39,423 nt of DNA from a virus, in IMG/VR virus record IMGVR_UViG_3300046787_000150, positions 1-39,423 of that record; one strand, given 5' to 3'. The first letter of the stretch is position 1. Each line of letters starts with the position of its first letter. Below the pieces are notes generated by a model. That model had not been told where the DNA came from. It made no database searches and saw only the letters and a list, made by a program, of their open reading frames with translations. Both the position numbers and the translations under genes were made by a program. Of this stretch, positions 16,701 through 24,732 are shown one piece after another.

Positions 16701-19700
16701 GCAGTAAAGACTGATATTAACGCCGCTAAGGTAACGTTAAATATGATCAACTCCGTAATGAAGTCTGTGTCTCCTGAAGTAAAAATTAAGTTACAGGAGT
16801 TTATAGAGAATGGATATGACGATCAAAAAGAGCTTTGGAACGAAGAAAAGCTAGCTGAACTTGTAGGGTACTTAGCTGACAACTACGAATCGTTATCTAA
16901 ACCAAATAAAAACCTGATTAAGCAGTGGCTAGATGAGATAGCTAAATTATTTGGATTAAAGCAATTTACTGATAATGAAGTTATTGATTTATTAAATGCA
17001 ATTGCTGGTAAGGTTTCTACTGGAGAGGTTATTACCGAGGAAGACATTAATGTATTAGGTATTTCTGGTAATATATTTACAAAAATATCAAAACCTAGAA
17101 AGTCTATAACGAACTATATAAAATTAGAAAGATTTCCAGTAAATAAGAATACTTTATTTAGAGAAAATATTCCGTTAAGTGAATTCAATGGAAAGACTAC
17201 AAACATAATTGAGTCTGATAGAATGACCGGCGCATATATTGCTGATGATAAAGGGGATGTTGCTTTTAAGTTTTTTGGCGGTATATACTACCCTGTTATA
17301 ACTGGAAAGTGGTGGGCCTCTAGAAACACCGCTACTGCTGATAAGATAGTAAAAAATACTAACAAAAACAGAGATGCGGATGGATACCTGTACACATCTC
17401 CAATAATACTTGGTAAGGACTCGCACATGAGTAATCAAGACATGTTCGAGGCTGTATGGGAGTTTATGAAGCATGATCTTAGAAGTAAGAATAATAACGT
17501 AACGAAGCAACAGTTTCATAAATTAGTTGACAAGGCTTTTTCTGTAAAAAAAATAGTAGGTAAAAAAGATCTTTTAAATATAAAACCTAACGACAGTATA
17601 GATACAATGTTAGATAAGTTAGATTCTTTTATGACAGGAAAGGATTTTACTTTTGAAGAGAGAAAGGCTTTTATACAGTCTATTTTAGGAAATCCAAAAG
17701 TAAAGTTGGATAGAAACTTTCCTTCTGCTGGATCTATATCTGAGGTAGCCGAAAGATTTACAGAACCTCAAACTAAAAAAGCTGGTGTCCATGACATAGT
17801 AATGATAATGAGAACTAAAGGTCAATTAAGTTATTCTCGATCAAATACTTCTGATGAGTTTTATCATAAGTCTTATCCTGTTGAAATAACTTCATCTGAA
17901 CCTATAGAGGTAATAATGCTTGACGGGTCTTATCCGCTAGGAGAATCTGTTCCAGAGCTTATAAAAAGTACTGGAGATAAATTTACGTGGGATGAGCATT
18001 ACAAAAAACATTCTAAGGTATCTGACAAGGTAGCTGCCGCTCAATACGGAAGAACGGCTAAGTTATCTAGCGCTTCTGGAACAATAAACGTAAGTAATGA
18101 TACTAAAAGAAAACAAACTCAATCTCCATTACTAATCGCTATTAAAAAAGCTAAGGACGCTGGTAAAACTGATAAGGCTATTTCAACTTACCTGCAATCT
18201 AAAGGGTTTACTGTAAAACAAATTACAGATGCGTTATTAAAATACAGTAAAGATAAGGCTGTTCAAGGTCAAAAGGCGGAAGGTGTTTTTACTAGAGAAG
18301 GCAGAAACAATGTTATTACATTTTTAGACTCAGTAAAAAGAAGGTTTACTTCGGCTAGAGCGTTCTTGCCTAAATCTGTTTTTATAGCTAAAGAAGGAAT
18401 TGAGTCTGGTATAAAAACTCAATCTAAACAAGCGGCTTACTTAGTAAAAGACTTTGACAATGCATTAAAGAATTATAAAGGAGATAAGGATAAATTAATC
18501 TCTGACTTCGATAAGTTTATCAGAGGAGAAGAAGTTGAATTGCCAGATGAGTTTATTTTTATAGGTTCTGACATGAGGAACCATATTGATAACTTATCAG
18601 AAATGCTTATAAAGTCTGGAGCTGTTGATGAATATCAGGCTGATAACATAACAAAAAATATCGGATCGTATTTAACTCGTTCATACGAAGTGTTCGATAA
18701 AAAGGATTGGGCTAAACAGGTAGACAAGGAAATTATTCAAGCAGCAAGAAACTTCTTGAAAAAGCAGTTATTATCTGAAGCTATTAAGGAGGCTGATAAA
18801 AGTGGATTAGACGTTGATTCTGTTTTAGAGAATAAAGTAGATTTAGCTATAAACGACCTTATAGATAGAGAAGGTGCCGAGTCTTTTATTTCTGCTGGTA
18901 AGACTGGTTCTAAAGATGTGTCTATACTTAAACAAAAAACAGATATTCCGTTAGAAATTAGGGCGTTAATGGGGGAATATACAGACCCTGCTCAGAACTA
19001 TTCAAGAACTATTTTTAAAATAGCTTCCTTAATAAGTAACGCTAAGTTTTTAAATACTGTCAAAGAAAACGGTACCGGAGTGTTTTTATTTGAAAAGGAC
19101 GATATCAATAGACCTAAAGAATTTGATACTCAAATAGCTGCTGAGGGTAGTGAAACAATGAACCCATTAAATGGAATGTACACCACTAAAGAAATAGCAG
19201 CTTCTTTAAAAGAGTCTGCCGGTCTACTGAACAGTATAGACGTAGCGCTTCCTTTTGAGATATCAAAACCCGTGAAGAACGTTTATGAATACTACATGAA
19301 GGCCCTTGGATCTGTAAAATGGTTAAAGACTATAGCGTCTGTAGGTACTCACTTTAAAAACTTAACAGGTAACATAACCTTTATGTTAGCTAACGGATAT
19401 TTTAAACCAGATGAGTATAGAAAATCTGCTAAGGTAATTTATAATGACTTTTTAAATAAGTCAGATAAAGAGCTTAGAGAAAAAATGAAGGAGTACACAG
19501 AGGCTGGAATAGTAGATCAGAGTGCTGTTCTTGGTGAGTTAAGGGATATGTTTAAGGATCCTGACTTTGACAAAACTTTTGAAAGAAGGATGGTTGATAA
19601 AAACCTTAACAAAGGACAAAAGTTATTGAACACTATTAAGCGTTACGGTAAAAAAGGAATGTCGTTAGCTGAGAATGCTTATCAAGCCGAGGATGATTAC

Positions 19701-20942
19701 TTTAAAATCGTTGCATACGAAACAGAAAAAAATAGATACGCAAAGGCTATTTACAAAAAAGAGTTTTCAGAGTTAGATGCTAACCAACAAAAAGAAATAG
19801 TTAACGAGGTTTCTGAAATAGTAAAGAACAACCTTCCAAATTATGGAAGGGTTCCTGGAGCCGTTAAGTTAATTAAAGCCTTCCCTGTTGTTGGCACGTT
19901 CGTTTCGTTTCAATCTGAGGCCTTAAGAACAGCGTACAACATTGTTAACCTAGCTAAAGACGAGATAAAGTCAAGTAATCCGGAAATAAGAAAGATTGGG
20001 GCTCAAAGACTAGCAGGTATAATAGCGTCTCAGGCTGTTAAGTACGGGGTAATGTACTTGATTGGCGGTGCTGTTGCTGGAGATGACGAGGATAAAGAAA
20101 AAGAGAACGCTAAGAGATATGTGGCCCCATGGTCTAAAAATTCTAACATAATAGTTAAGAATCAAGGTGATGGTAAGTTTAGCTATATAGATATCAGCGC
20201 ATCTGATCCATTTGGAGGGATTGTTAAACCCCTTAATGCTATGATGTCTGGAGATAATTTACTAGACGGATTTGTAGATGGTTTAAAGGAACTTATGGCT
20301 CCTTTTACTAACCCTGACATCCTTAAATCTATGTTCACTGAAATATCTGAAAATAAGGATGCTTACGGAAATGAGCTGTATAACGAGAATGATAGTTTTG
20401 AAAAGAAGTCGGAAGCTATTCTTTCTAGGGTTTATAAAACATTTGAACCCGGATCTGTAACGTCGGCTAGAAAAATTTCAGAGTCGGACGACATGCTTAA
20501 TGAGATGGCTGGACAATTTACTGGTTATAAAGCTATAGATGTTGATCTTAAAAAACAGTTTGCATTTAAGATATACGACATGAAGGAGAACGAACTTTCA
20601 GCTAGAAAAATTTACACTAAAGCTGCACGTCAATTTTCAGACAAGAAAATAACTAAAGAAGAAATGGATAAGGCTTACGAGCAATCTAATTCAGAAACAT
20701 TGAAGTTATACCAAGATCTTAAAAAAGATTACGACGCCGCTACGTACTTTGGAACATTACCTAAGGATCTTAGATCAGAAATGAGAAGATCTAAAGTAGG
20801 TAAAAATGTAATTCGAAATATAGCCACAGGTAATTTTAAGGACATGAAAATAAAACAAATTCCTTTAAGTGACGAAGAGCTTAAGATTAAAAATCCAGAG
20901 GCTTATAGAATGAGAATGAAATTAAGAAAAGCCTCTAATTAG
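13797..20942 (+). CDS. Giant polyvalent virion protein with HExxH metallopeptidase motif
   Basis: This 2381-residue protein is the largest in the window and is probably packaged and ejected with the DNA. A coiled-coil N terminus (to ~270) precedes a hydrophobic Gly-rich patch near 364. At about 790-841 there is a GNAT-like segment (FDGYLTKQYEKAGFKIVSRV ... GTPDVVAMVY) known from phage polyvalent proteins. A zinc-peptidase motif HEVFH lies at about 959-963, with a candidate third ligand in EEKLAELVGYL. A long C-terminal region (about 1830-2200) contains VVGTFVSFQSEALRTAYNIV and a hydrophobic helix near 2080, resembling the large polyvalent-protein-associated domain LPD38. The gene ends inside a palindrome, overlapping the convergent gene by eight bases. 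Confidence 0.75.
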   Translation: MPDNKILSQQDRTKLDGIVQKMISNKESESNIKFVVEDFKNKYGSSGEVKKKESSQPTSQENLWGSNSQPKDVYTSLVTDQQIPQQESVISNGEQSKPILKGLPSVESLKKKPIQPKKETARIIKDVIPEVNKAISIEKGKEDFSEATQKARKESKSLVDKKQIDQKISEVSTLQNEYAKSLKEIDLAKKLLSDEKSEIDYQMSIGNNTPEFKERVAIHNAKVQENLDRFNSLKDKSEVINYNKKVIESASGNLLRDKAEKGNWFGAIYNKMLEGASSISSGATSMLIDLSAEIIPSKYLIGPKELKRLKDKGLNQDQIDDYIKKSAKKDIIPTIRKANVELLGDKGTTEEYVKKKEESGLIEGGILGLAGSVPAMMGGVYGRATNFFLSGSDAVEKEMELNPDFQNISENEKLAVIVPIGIANAVLEEFGLQGVMKNNSIVNKLVHKTLLKVGADASASTFKRAMNSEIKNGIASGLFKVGSGFASEAVTGGSQQAAEIGIKDIYNVVKDKKMFQTPETLSDAVSQISDAAIMEGIGGTVMSTLPAISTAMQNNELGKKSTDFEFEILDNINENSEEFKKLFATDLKNKMIEGKITKDEAESQLKSFDKMTATFNRMPKDMSIEDKKKSFDLLVEKDKLTDEINGKDESLSTKQKERISEINNELSNISLGVKPNLEVKTEEVTPVEATEVETTVEETVASTEEVTPQAYVEELTKTKESDPEAYWSVSEVSPEDAAKGTIIDTKDGSALVKPDGDIAGLFKKLTSKTKGVAQDLLSKAVDAGGIKLDNFDGYLTKQYEKAGFKIVSRVPFNEEYAGDLQGWNKEKHGTPDVVAMVYDPNNELDIEEKTFDDYDEAMAYRDSFVDQAKQNVKDSEDLTKFFDESEDVAISKDIPTLVSKAKIALSKILPKVDVVLYDNEDLYAESVGEVDNEVKSNGAFIGNKIHINPSKANGRTVAHEVFHAILLNAVKTDINAAKVTLNMINSVMKSVSPEVKIKLQEFIENGYDDQKELWNEEKLAELVGYLADNYESLSKPNKNLIKQWLDEIAKLFGLKQFTDNEVIDLLNAIAGKVSTGEVITEEDINVLGISGNIFTKISKPRKSITNYIKLERFPVNKNTLFRENIPLSEFNGKTTNIIESDRMTGAYIADDKGDVAFKFFGGIYYPVITGKWWASRNTATADKIVKNTNKNRDADGYLYTSPIILGKDSHMSNQDMFEAVWEFMKHDLRSKNNNVTKQQFHKLVDKAFSVKKIVGKKDLLNIKPNDSIDTMLDKLDSFMTGKDFTFEERKAFIQSILGNPKVKLDRNFPSAGSISEVAERFTEPQTKKAGVHDIVMIMRTKGQLSYSRSNTSDEFYHKSYPVEITSSEPIEVIMLDGSYPLGESVPELIKSTGDKFTWDEHYKKHSKVSDKVAAAQYGRTAKLSSASGTINVSNDTKRKQTQSPLLIAIKKAKDAGKTDKAISTYLQSKGFTVKQITDALLKYSKDKAVQGQKAEGVFTREGRNNVITFLDSVKRRFTSARAFLPKSVFIAKEGIESGIKTQSKQAAYLVKDFDNALKNYKGDKDKLISDFDKFIRGEEVELPDEFIFIGSDMRNHIDNLSEMLIKSGAVDEYQADNITKNIGSYLTRSYEVFDKKDWAKQVDKEIIQAARNFLKKQLLSEAIKEADKSGLDVDSVLENKVDLAINDLIDREGAESFISAGKTGSKDVSILKQKTDIPLEIRALMGEYTDPAQNYSRTIFKIASLISNAKFLNTVKENGTGVFLFEKDDINRPKEFDTQIAAEGSETMNPLNGMYTTKEIAASLKESAGLLNSIDVALPFEISKPVKNVYEYYMKALGSVKWLKTIASVGTHFKNLTGNITFMLANGYFKPDEYRKSAKVIYNDFLNKSDKELREKMKEYTEAGIVDQSAVLGELRDMFKDPDFDKTFERRMVDKNLNKGQKLLNTIKRYGKKGMSLAENAYQAEDDYFKIVAYETEKNRYAKAIYKKEFSELDANQQKEIVNEVSEIVKNNLPNYGRVPGAVKLIKAFPVVGTFVSFQSEALRTAYNIVNLAKDEIKSSNPEIRKIGAQRLAGIIASQAVKYGVMYLIGGAVAGDDEDKEKENAKRYVAPWSKNSNIIVKNQGDGKFSYIDISASDPFGGIVKPLNAMMSGDNLLDGFVDGLKELMAPFTNPDILKSMFTEISENKDAYGNELYNENDSFEKKSEAILSRVYKTFEPGSVTSARKISESDDMLNEMAGQFTGYKAIDVDLKKQFAFKIYDMKENELSARKIYTKAARQFSDKKITKEEMDKAYEQSNSETLKLYQDLKKDYDAATYFGTLPKDLRSEMRRSKVGKNVIRNIATGNFKDMKIKQIPLSDEELKIKNPEAYRMRMKLRKASN

Positions 20943-20949
20943 AGGCTTT
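20928..20949. terminator. Bidirectional palindromic terminator shared by two convergent genes
   Basis: The core GCCTCTAATTAGAGGC (20931-20946) is a perfect palindrome, extended by AAA/TTT to 22 bases. On the plus strand it is followed by ATCTTTT; on the minus strand by a T-rich tract (TTTTCTTAAT). The TAG stop of the rightward polyvalent gene (20940-20942) and the TAG of the leftward MazG-like gene (20937-20935) both lie inside it. Confidence 0.85.
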
Positions 20950-21252
20950 ATCTTTTATGAACTGTCCGTCTTTCATGACGCCTGACCTTTTACTGATCAC
21001 ATCATACGCGGACTGCAAACAATCTAACAGATCTACTTTTTGCATTTTTGCTTGGATAATAAGGGTTACTAACGTGTCTCCTAAGCCATCCACTACTTCT
21101 TCTTTACTTTCCTTGTCAATTGCGTCAAGTATTTCGTTAGCTTCTTCGATTGTTTTTAATGCCTGAGCTGTTGGATTACCTTTGGAAAATATACCTATGC
21201 TATCTGCCCAATCCTCAACTAATGCTTCTAATTTTCTATATCTACTTACCAT
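20935..21252 (-). CDS. MazG-like nucleotide pyrophosphohydrolase
   Basis: This 105-residue protein matches the single-domain MazG-like fold. EEANE at residues 36-40 and EEVVDGLGD at 51-59 supply the Mg-binding acidic residues (EExxE and ExxxD...D), and the helical C terminus runs to KRSGVMKDGQFIKD. Such enzymes cleave NTPs or dNTPs to the monophosphate and can clean up or reshape nucleotide pools or blunt alarmone signalling during infection. It ends the leftward operon that also carries ThyX. Its stop lies in the convergent palindrome. Confidence 0.8.
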   Translation of the reverse strand: MVSRYRKLEALVEDWADSIGIFSKGNPTAQALKTIEEANEILDAIDKESKEEVVDGLGDTLVTLIIQAKMQKVDLLDCLQSAYDVISKRSGVMKDGQFIKDKASN

Positions 21253-21469
21253 TTCTTATTAAATGACTGGCTGTCCAGTTCTTTTTTTTAATTATTTTTT
21301 TTAATGATTCCTTATCGTTAGTTGCTAGTATCATAAGATATAGCGCATCCCTTGTACTTGTGGCATAATGCACAGTAAACGTGTTTAGATCTAGTAAGAC
21401 TACTCTGTCATATTGAGAGTAGTCTATCATAAATCTTTTTCTTAACTTGCTATTTAATTTATGTTTCAT
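21242..21469 (-). CDS. Small hypothetical protein
   Basis: The 75-residue basic protein begins MKHKLNSKLRKRFMIDYSQY, has a short strand-rich centre (VVLLDLNTFTVHYATSTRDA) and a Lys-rich end. I recognise no family. Its ATG overlaps the stop of the metallophosphoesterase gene by one base and its own stop overlaps the MazG-like gene by 11 bases, so it is translated within a coupled operon. The tight overlaps on both sides are the main support for it being real. Confidence 0.65.
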   Translation of the reverse strand: MKHKLNSKLRKRFMIDYSQYDRVVLLDLNTFTVHYATSTRDALYLMILATNDKESLKKIIKKKNWTASHLIRNGK

Positions 21470-22668
21470 CAGAATACGTGAACTATACGAGCGATCTGTC
21501 CGTGAGTTTTAGAGTGTAAGAATCCTTCTATAGCCTTAGGGGCATACTGGTACCCATTACGGCTATGCCATCCATCTGCACTACTTGGACTCCTCATACT
21601 CTCAACAGTCACACCAATAAAATCCTTAGACGTCTTATGATGCACGTGATGAGTATAAACGTATCTATGCTTAGTACTACTCCACTCTGGGCTTTCTTGG
21701 GCCATAAGCAGTGGTAAGTCTTGAGTCTTAGCTCCATCACCATGACTTGTTCCGATTAAGTTATCATAGTACCTAAAGTACTTTCTATGCTTGATATCAC
21801 AGTCGAATGTAATATTCTTACAGTCCTTAAAGTATGTCTCAATAACGTTAGCTAAAAAGAATCCGTGGGTAAAGTCGTGGTTAGATGGATTAAAAACAAA
21901 GTGAACGTCGGCGACTTCTATAAGCCTAGTAAGCACATCAATGTACAACTCTTTTGCGATTAAGAAGTTATTGTACCACATTCCATCGGTATCTTGTGGA
22001 GTACCAGATGTAGTAGTTCTTTTTGGTGTGTCAATGTGAAGTATATCATTACCTCCGATAAACAATACCTTATCGATATTAAATCCTTTAGTCTTCTCTA
22101 TAATTCCATCTACGCCCTCCTTAACTCTTTTAACCGCAATCTGATTATTATAGTCCTCTCCAGTCTCAAAGCTCATAGATAACTTGCCAATATGACAGTC
22201 AGCTGGGTCAACAACTAATAAATAAGTTTCATTATCAATAGGACGCTGTCTAACAATCGTCTTTGGTTTGTTTGGAAGTTCTGATAGGTCTTTAAGAAGA
22301 CTATCGAAGAACTTATTAACGTCATCATTCTTTAGAATGTTACTAGCAATATTATAGTAAGGAGTTCCTGTATGGGTAACTAGCTTATAGGTTCTGGCCT
22401 GTTCAAATGGTATTCCATAGTACACGCAGTACTCCTCGATATTCATTATGGTTCCGTCAGGCTTCATTGCTGACAGTTGCACCTCGTTCTTGTACTGATT
22501 AGTGTCAGACCTATTTACCACGTCATGAAACGTACGTCTCACTCCGTCAGTAAACTCTATTCCGAATGATGCGCATGCCCTCTTTACTGCTTTAGTAACT
22601 GATAGCCCTCCGGTAACTAGATCGTTAACCATGACTATCATTTCATTAGGATACTTGTTCTTTGCCAT
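21469..22668 (-). CDS. Calcineurin-like metallophosphoesterase with N-terminal HTH-like region
   Basis: The 399-residue protein carries the metallophosphoesterase motifs in order: DPADCHIGK (154-162), GGND (205-208), SNHD (262-265), SHGDGAK (308-314) and THHVHH (339-344). These bind the two metal ions of a phosphodiesterase or phosphatase. The first ~130 residues lack the fold and include a helix-turn-helix-like stretch (GGLSVTKAVKRACASFGI), perhaps for DNA or partner binding. The fold resembles SbcD/Mre11-type nucleases, but the substrate is unknown. It sits among nucleotide and replication genes. Confidence 0.8.
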   Translation of the reverse strand: MAKNKYPNEMIVMVNDLVTGGLSVTKAVKRACASFGIEFTDGVRRTFHDVVNRSDTNQYKNEVQLSAMKPDGTIMNIEEYCVYYGIPFEQARTYKLVTHTGTPYYNIASNILKNDDVNKFFDSLLKDLSELPNKPKTIVRQRPIDNETYLLVVDPADCHIGKLSMSFETGEDYNNQIAVKRVKEGVDGIIEKTKGFNIDKVLFIGGNDILHIDTPKRTTTSGTPQDTDGMWYNNFLIAKELYIDVLTRLIEVADVHFVFNPSNHDFTHGFFLANVIETYFKDCKNITFDCDIKHRKYFRYYDNLIGTSHGDGAKTQDLPLLMAQESPEWSSTKHRYVYTHHVHHKTSKDFIGVTVESMRSPSSADGWHSRNGYQYAPKAIEGFLHSKTHGQIARIVHVF

Positions 22669-22780
22669 ATCTTTGTTTTAAAATGTTTTTATATACCTTG
22701 TTTACTCTCTCAGAGTTATGCCCCATCTTATAGTAATAGTTCATTACTCTGTATATTCTCTGTAGTGGGCTTTGTTTCAT
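22646..22780 (-). CDS. Small basic hypothetical protein (44 aa)
   Basis: The frame encodes a 44-residue, Lys/Arg/Tyr-rich peptide starting MKQSPLQRIYRVMNYYYKMG. Its ATG overlaps the TGA of the upstream gene by four bases (ATGA), and its end overlaps the metallophosphoesterase start by 23 bases. It fills what would otherwise be the only sizeable gap between these two genes. The basic, aromatic composition could suit nucleic-acid binding, but no family is recognised. Confidence 0.6.
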   Translation of the reverse strand: MKQSPLQRIYRVMNYYYKMGHNSERVNKVYKNILKQRYGKEQVS

Positions 22781-23001
22781 ACTTTATAATATTTAGGGTA
22801 TTTATTTTTTTTTCTTAAATATTCTTTATGATTTTCAATTACTTTAAATGCTTCGTCATATGTTTTATTATGAGAGTATTTTTCAGTTATATTCCATGCA
22901 TAATTATTTATATTATCTATAGAAGCCCATGTTAAAAAAAAATGTTCCCTACATTGCGGTATGAAAATATCATATGCTATTTGCTTTATTCTATATCTCA
23001 T
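22777..23001 (-). CDS. Small hypothetical protein
   Basis: The 74-residue protein is rich in Tyr, Lys and His (MRYRIKQIAYDIFIPQCREH) and appears mostly helical. No motif or family is recognised. It overlaps the end of thyX by four bases (ATGA) and the following small gene by four bases, placing it firmly in the ThyX/MazG operon. Confidence 0.65.
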   Translation of the reverse strand: MRYRIKQIAYDIFIPQCREHFFLTWASIDNINNYAWNITEKYSHNKTYDEAFKVIENHKEYLRKKNKYPKYYKV

Positions 23002-23645
23002 AATTTAAACGCTTTTAATGTATGTTCAAATGGATTTCCGTCTATGTTCTTAATTAAGTCTAGCATACTGGACACTACGTCTCTAGTTTCTTTTTGAGTA
23101 TCTTCTTTTAAACGAAGATTACACATGTGAAAAAATGCAAGTAAACTTCCGGTCCAGATAAATTCAGTTTCTAAAGATAAAGGTAAAACTGAACGGGCTT
23201 GTTCCTTACTTACTCCAAGGCTTAATAAAGCTTCATAAGCTAATCTACAAGTTCCTATTATATTTTCTTGTACTTTATCGCACTCCCATTGATTGTCTAC
23301 TAATCCATCACTTCCTTGCTTACTAGAAGTAGATTGTTTTCTCCACTCACCATTCGGTATTTCATAATATGAATCAGAGAAGTCAACATATCTTCCACTA
23401 ATACTATTTACAGAAATTCCAATTTGGTGTTTGTGTAATTGACGCTCTACGTAAATAGGACATTTAATTCTAAATTGTAACTGAGGGTGCCTGAAGGGAC
23501 TAGTGTGTTTATGATTAACTAAGTAGTTAATTAGTTTGCCATTTTGCTCCTCTGTATAATTAGAGGAATCCTTACCGTAACTAACTCTAGCTACATTAGC
23601 TATCATTACGTCATCTCCGTAATGTGATAATAACTCTACACTCAT
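22998..23645 (-). CDS. thyX: Flavin-dependent thymidylate synthase ThyX
   Basis: ThyX makes dTMP from dUMP using methylene-tetrahydrofolate and FAD. The 215-residue length fits the family. The signature region is KHQIGISVNSISGRY (72-86), equivalent to RHRxxSxNxxSxRY, with both arginines of RHR replaced by Lys and Gln but the SVN..S.RY part kept. The second conserved region is EQARSVLPLSLETEFIWTGS (148-167) followed by NLRL. It supplies thymidine for an AT-rich phage genome and sits next to two MazG-like genes. It overlaps the upstream gene by one base and the downstream gene by four. Confidence 0.9.
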   Translation of the reverse strand: MSVELLSHYGDDVMIANVARVSYGKDSSNYTEEQNGKLINYLVNHKHTSPFRHPQLQFRIKCPIYVERQLHKHQIGISVNSISGRYVDFSDSYYEIPNGEWRKQSTSSKQGSDGLVDNQWECDKVQENIIGTCRLAYEALLSLGVSKEQARSVLPLSLETEFIWTGSLLAFFHMCNLRLKEDTQKETRDVVSSMLDLIKNIDGNPFEHTLKAFKL

Positions 23646-24088
23646 TAAAATTCTTTTTTAAGACGTTCCAAATACAAGCAAAAATCCATGGCTTCATCTT
23701 GAGCCTCGTCTATCCATTGTAGCGTGGTTAACTTATCATTTCCTGCTAGTGTTGTACCGTACTTTTTAATACCGACATCTGATCTATCTTTAAACTTTTT
23801 GATTACTGACTCAACAATAGAGTCTGGTTTTACAGTTTCAAATATAACAGGGATATTCTGAATATAGATTCCGTTACCTCCTAAATTAATATCTTTCTTT
23901 CTATATCTTTTAAAGTGACTCTTAAAATCAGCGTCTCTAAACATTGGATGATCCTTATAAAGAATAGATACTAATTCTCCATTATTAATAGACTCGTATA
24001 CTTGTCCTTTTTTATAAGCCAAGTCGCCGTCTTCCATTATATAATCTTTAGTACACAAGTACTTCTGTCCTTTCTTAATTGTTTTCAT
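23645..24088 (-). CDS. MazG-like C-terminal helical domain protein
   Basis: The 147-residue protein has an N-terminal beta-rich part (GDLAYKKGQVYES, about 20-35) resembling a small SH3-like fold. Its C-terminal helical part includes DVGIKKYGTTLAGNDKLTTL and QWIDEAQDEAMDFCLYLERL. That C-terminal pattern (G.KKYGTTL ... EWL.EAQEE.MDA..YLE) recurs in phage proteins and resembles MazG-type helical bundles with acidic metal-binding residues. A nucleotide-pool role is plausible next to ThyX but unproven. Confidence 0.6.
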   Translation of the reverse strand: MKTIKKGQKYLCTKDYIMEDGDLAYKKGQVYESINNGELVSILYKDHPMFRDADFKSHFKRYRKKDINLGGNGIYIQNIPVIFETVKPDSIVESVIKKFKDRSDVGIKKYGTTLAGNDKLTTLQWIDEAQDEAMDFCLYLERLKKEF

Positions 24089-24224
24089 TTTCGATATAAG
24101 TTAAAATTGTTCTTAATTCTCTAATTGCATCTAGTACTTCTTGTTTTTCTGAATCACACATTCCTTCATACAGCGCATCTGTTTGATCGTTTATGTCCTT
24201 GATAATCTGTTCAATATTTTTCAT
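24075..24224 (-). CDS. Small acidic hypothetical protein (49 aa)
   Basis: The frame encodes a 49-residue helical peptide (MKNIEQIIKDINDQTDALYE...). It ends TAA at 24075 and overlaps the next gene start by 14 bases. It is the first gene after a TAnnTTTG promoter-like box, with a spacer of about 34 bases. No family is recognised. The promoter placement and overlap support it as the head of the ThyX operon. Confidence 0.6.
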   Translation of the reverse strand: MKNIEQIIKDINDQTDALYEGMCDSEKQEVLDAIRELRTILTYIENENN

Positions 24225-24258
24225 GTTTTTGTTTGTAAAATTATCTTATATATTTAAG

Positions 24259-24266
24259 CAAATGTA
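24259..24266 (-). promoter_or_regulatory. Putative leftward promoter (TACATTTG) for the ThyX operon
   Basis: Read on the minus strand, the box is TACATTTG, matching TAnnTTTG. A TTG lies 23 bases upstream (24290-24292), at the long end of the spacing range I recall for flavobacterial promoters. It occupies the only clear intergenic gap (24225-24285) between the DnaA-like gene and the nucleotide-metabolism genes. Confidence 0.6.
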
Positions 24267-24285
24267 AATAACTTACTAACATTTA

Positions 24286-24732
24286 TTAGCAATATTCTAA
24301 CAATGTGTGTATCTTTTCGTAAAAAAAGTCAACCTTGTCCTCTGGAACTCTGCTTACTAACCTATAAAGTTTAGATAGCTTTGCATTTTTATTCGATAAG
24401 TTCATGTACTCCTTCTCGTCTTCTGATATCAAATTAAGCGCTAGAAGTATCTTTAAGTACTTCTGTCTTTTAATGTTATCAGGCTCTATATGGTACCTAA
24501 AGTTATACACTGATCCTAGTACAGTAGCGTGCGTCTTATCAACAGTAGATGCTATCTCTTCATATGTCATGCTGTAGAAGTCGTATAGTATCTTATAGTA
24601 TATTGATCTTGCGTCTATGTACTCCATTTTCCTGCTCTTTGAATTTAAGTCTAAATTAAACTCAAACATAACATACTTCTTAACTTTTGCAGATATATCT
24701 GTAATCTCTTGTTGTGTTAGTTTATTTTTCAT
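24286..24732 (-). CDS. DnaA domain IV-like (HTH) protein
   Basis: The 148-residue protein contains a segment (about 33-75) laid out like the DNA-binding domain IV of DnaA: a helix with YIDARSIYYKILYDF, then MTYEEIASTVDKTHATVLG, in which DKTHATV corresponds to the DnaA signature R-D-H-T-T-V. The AAA+ ATPase part of DnaA is absent. In a phage replication module it could recognise an origin or interfere with host initiation; it could also be a transcription regulator. It overlaps the VRR-NUC gene start by four bases (ATGA). Confidence 0.7.
   Translation of the reverse strand: MKNKLTQQEITDISAKVKKYVMFEFNLDLNSKSRKMEYIDARSIYYKILYDFYSMTYEEIASTVDKTHATVLGSVYNFRYHIEPDNIKRQKYLKILLALNLISEDEKEYMNLSNKNAKLSKLYRLVSRVPEDKVDFFYEKIHTLLEYC

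Noticed and set aside
24259-24292. A possible DnaA box or origin in the 24225-24285 gap
   Set aside because: I saw no TTATCCACA-like sequence or clustered repeats there; the gap is explained by a promoter box.
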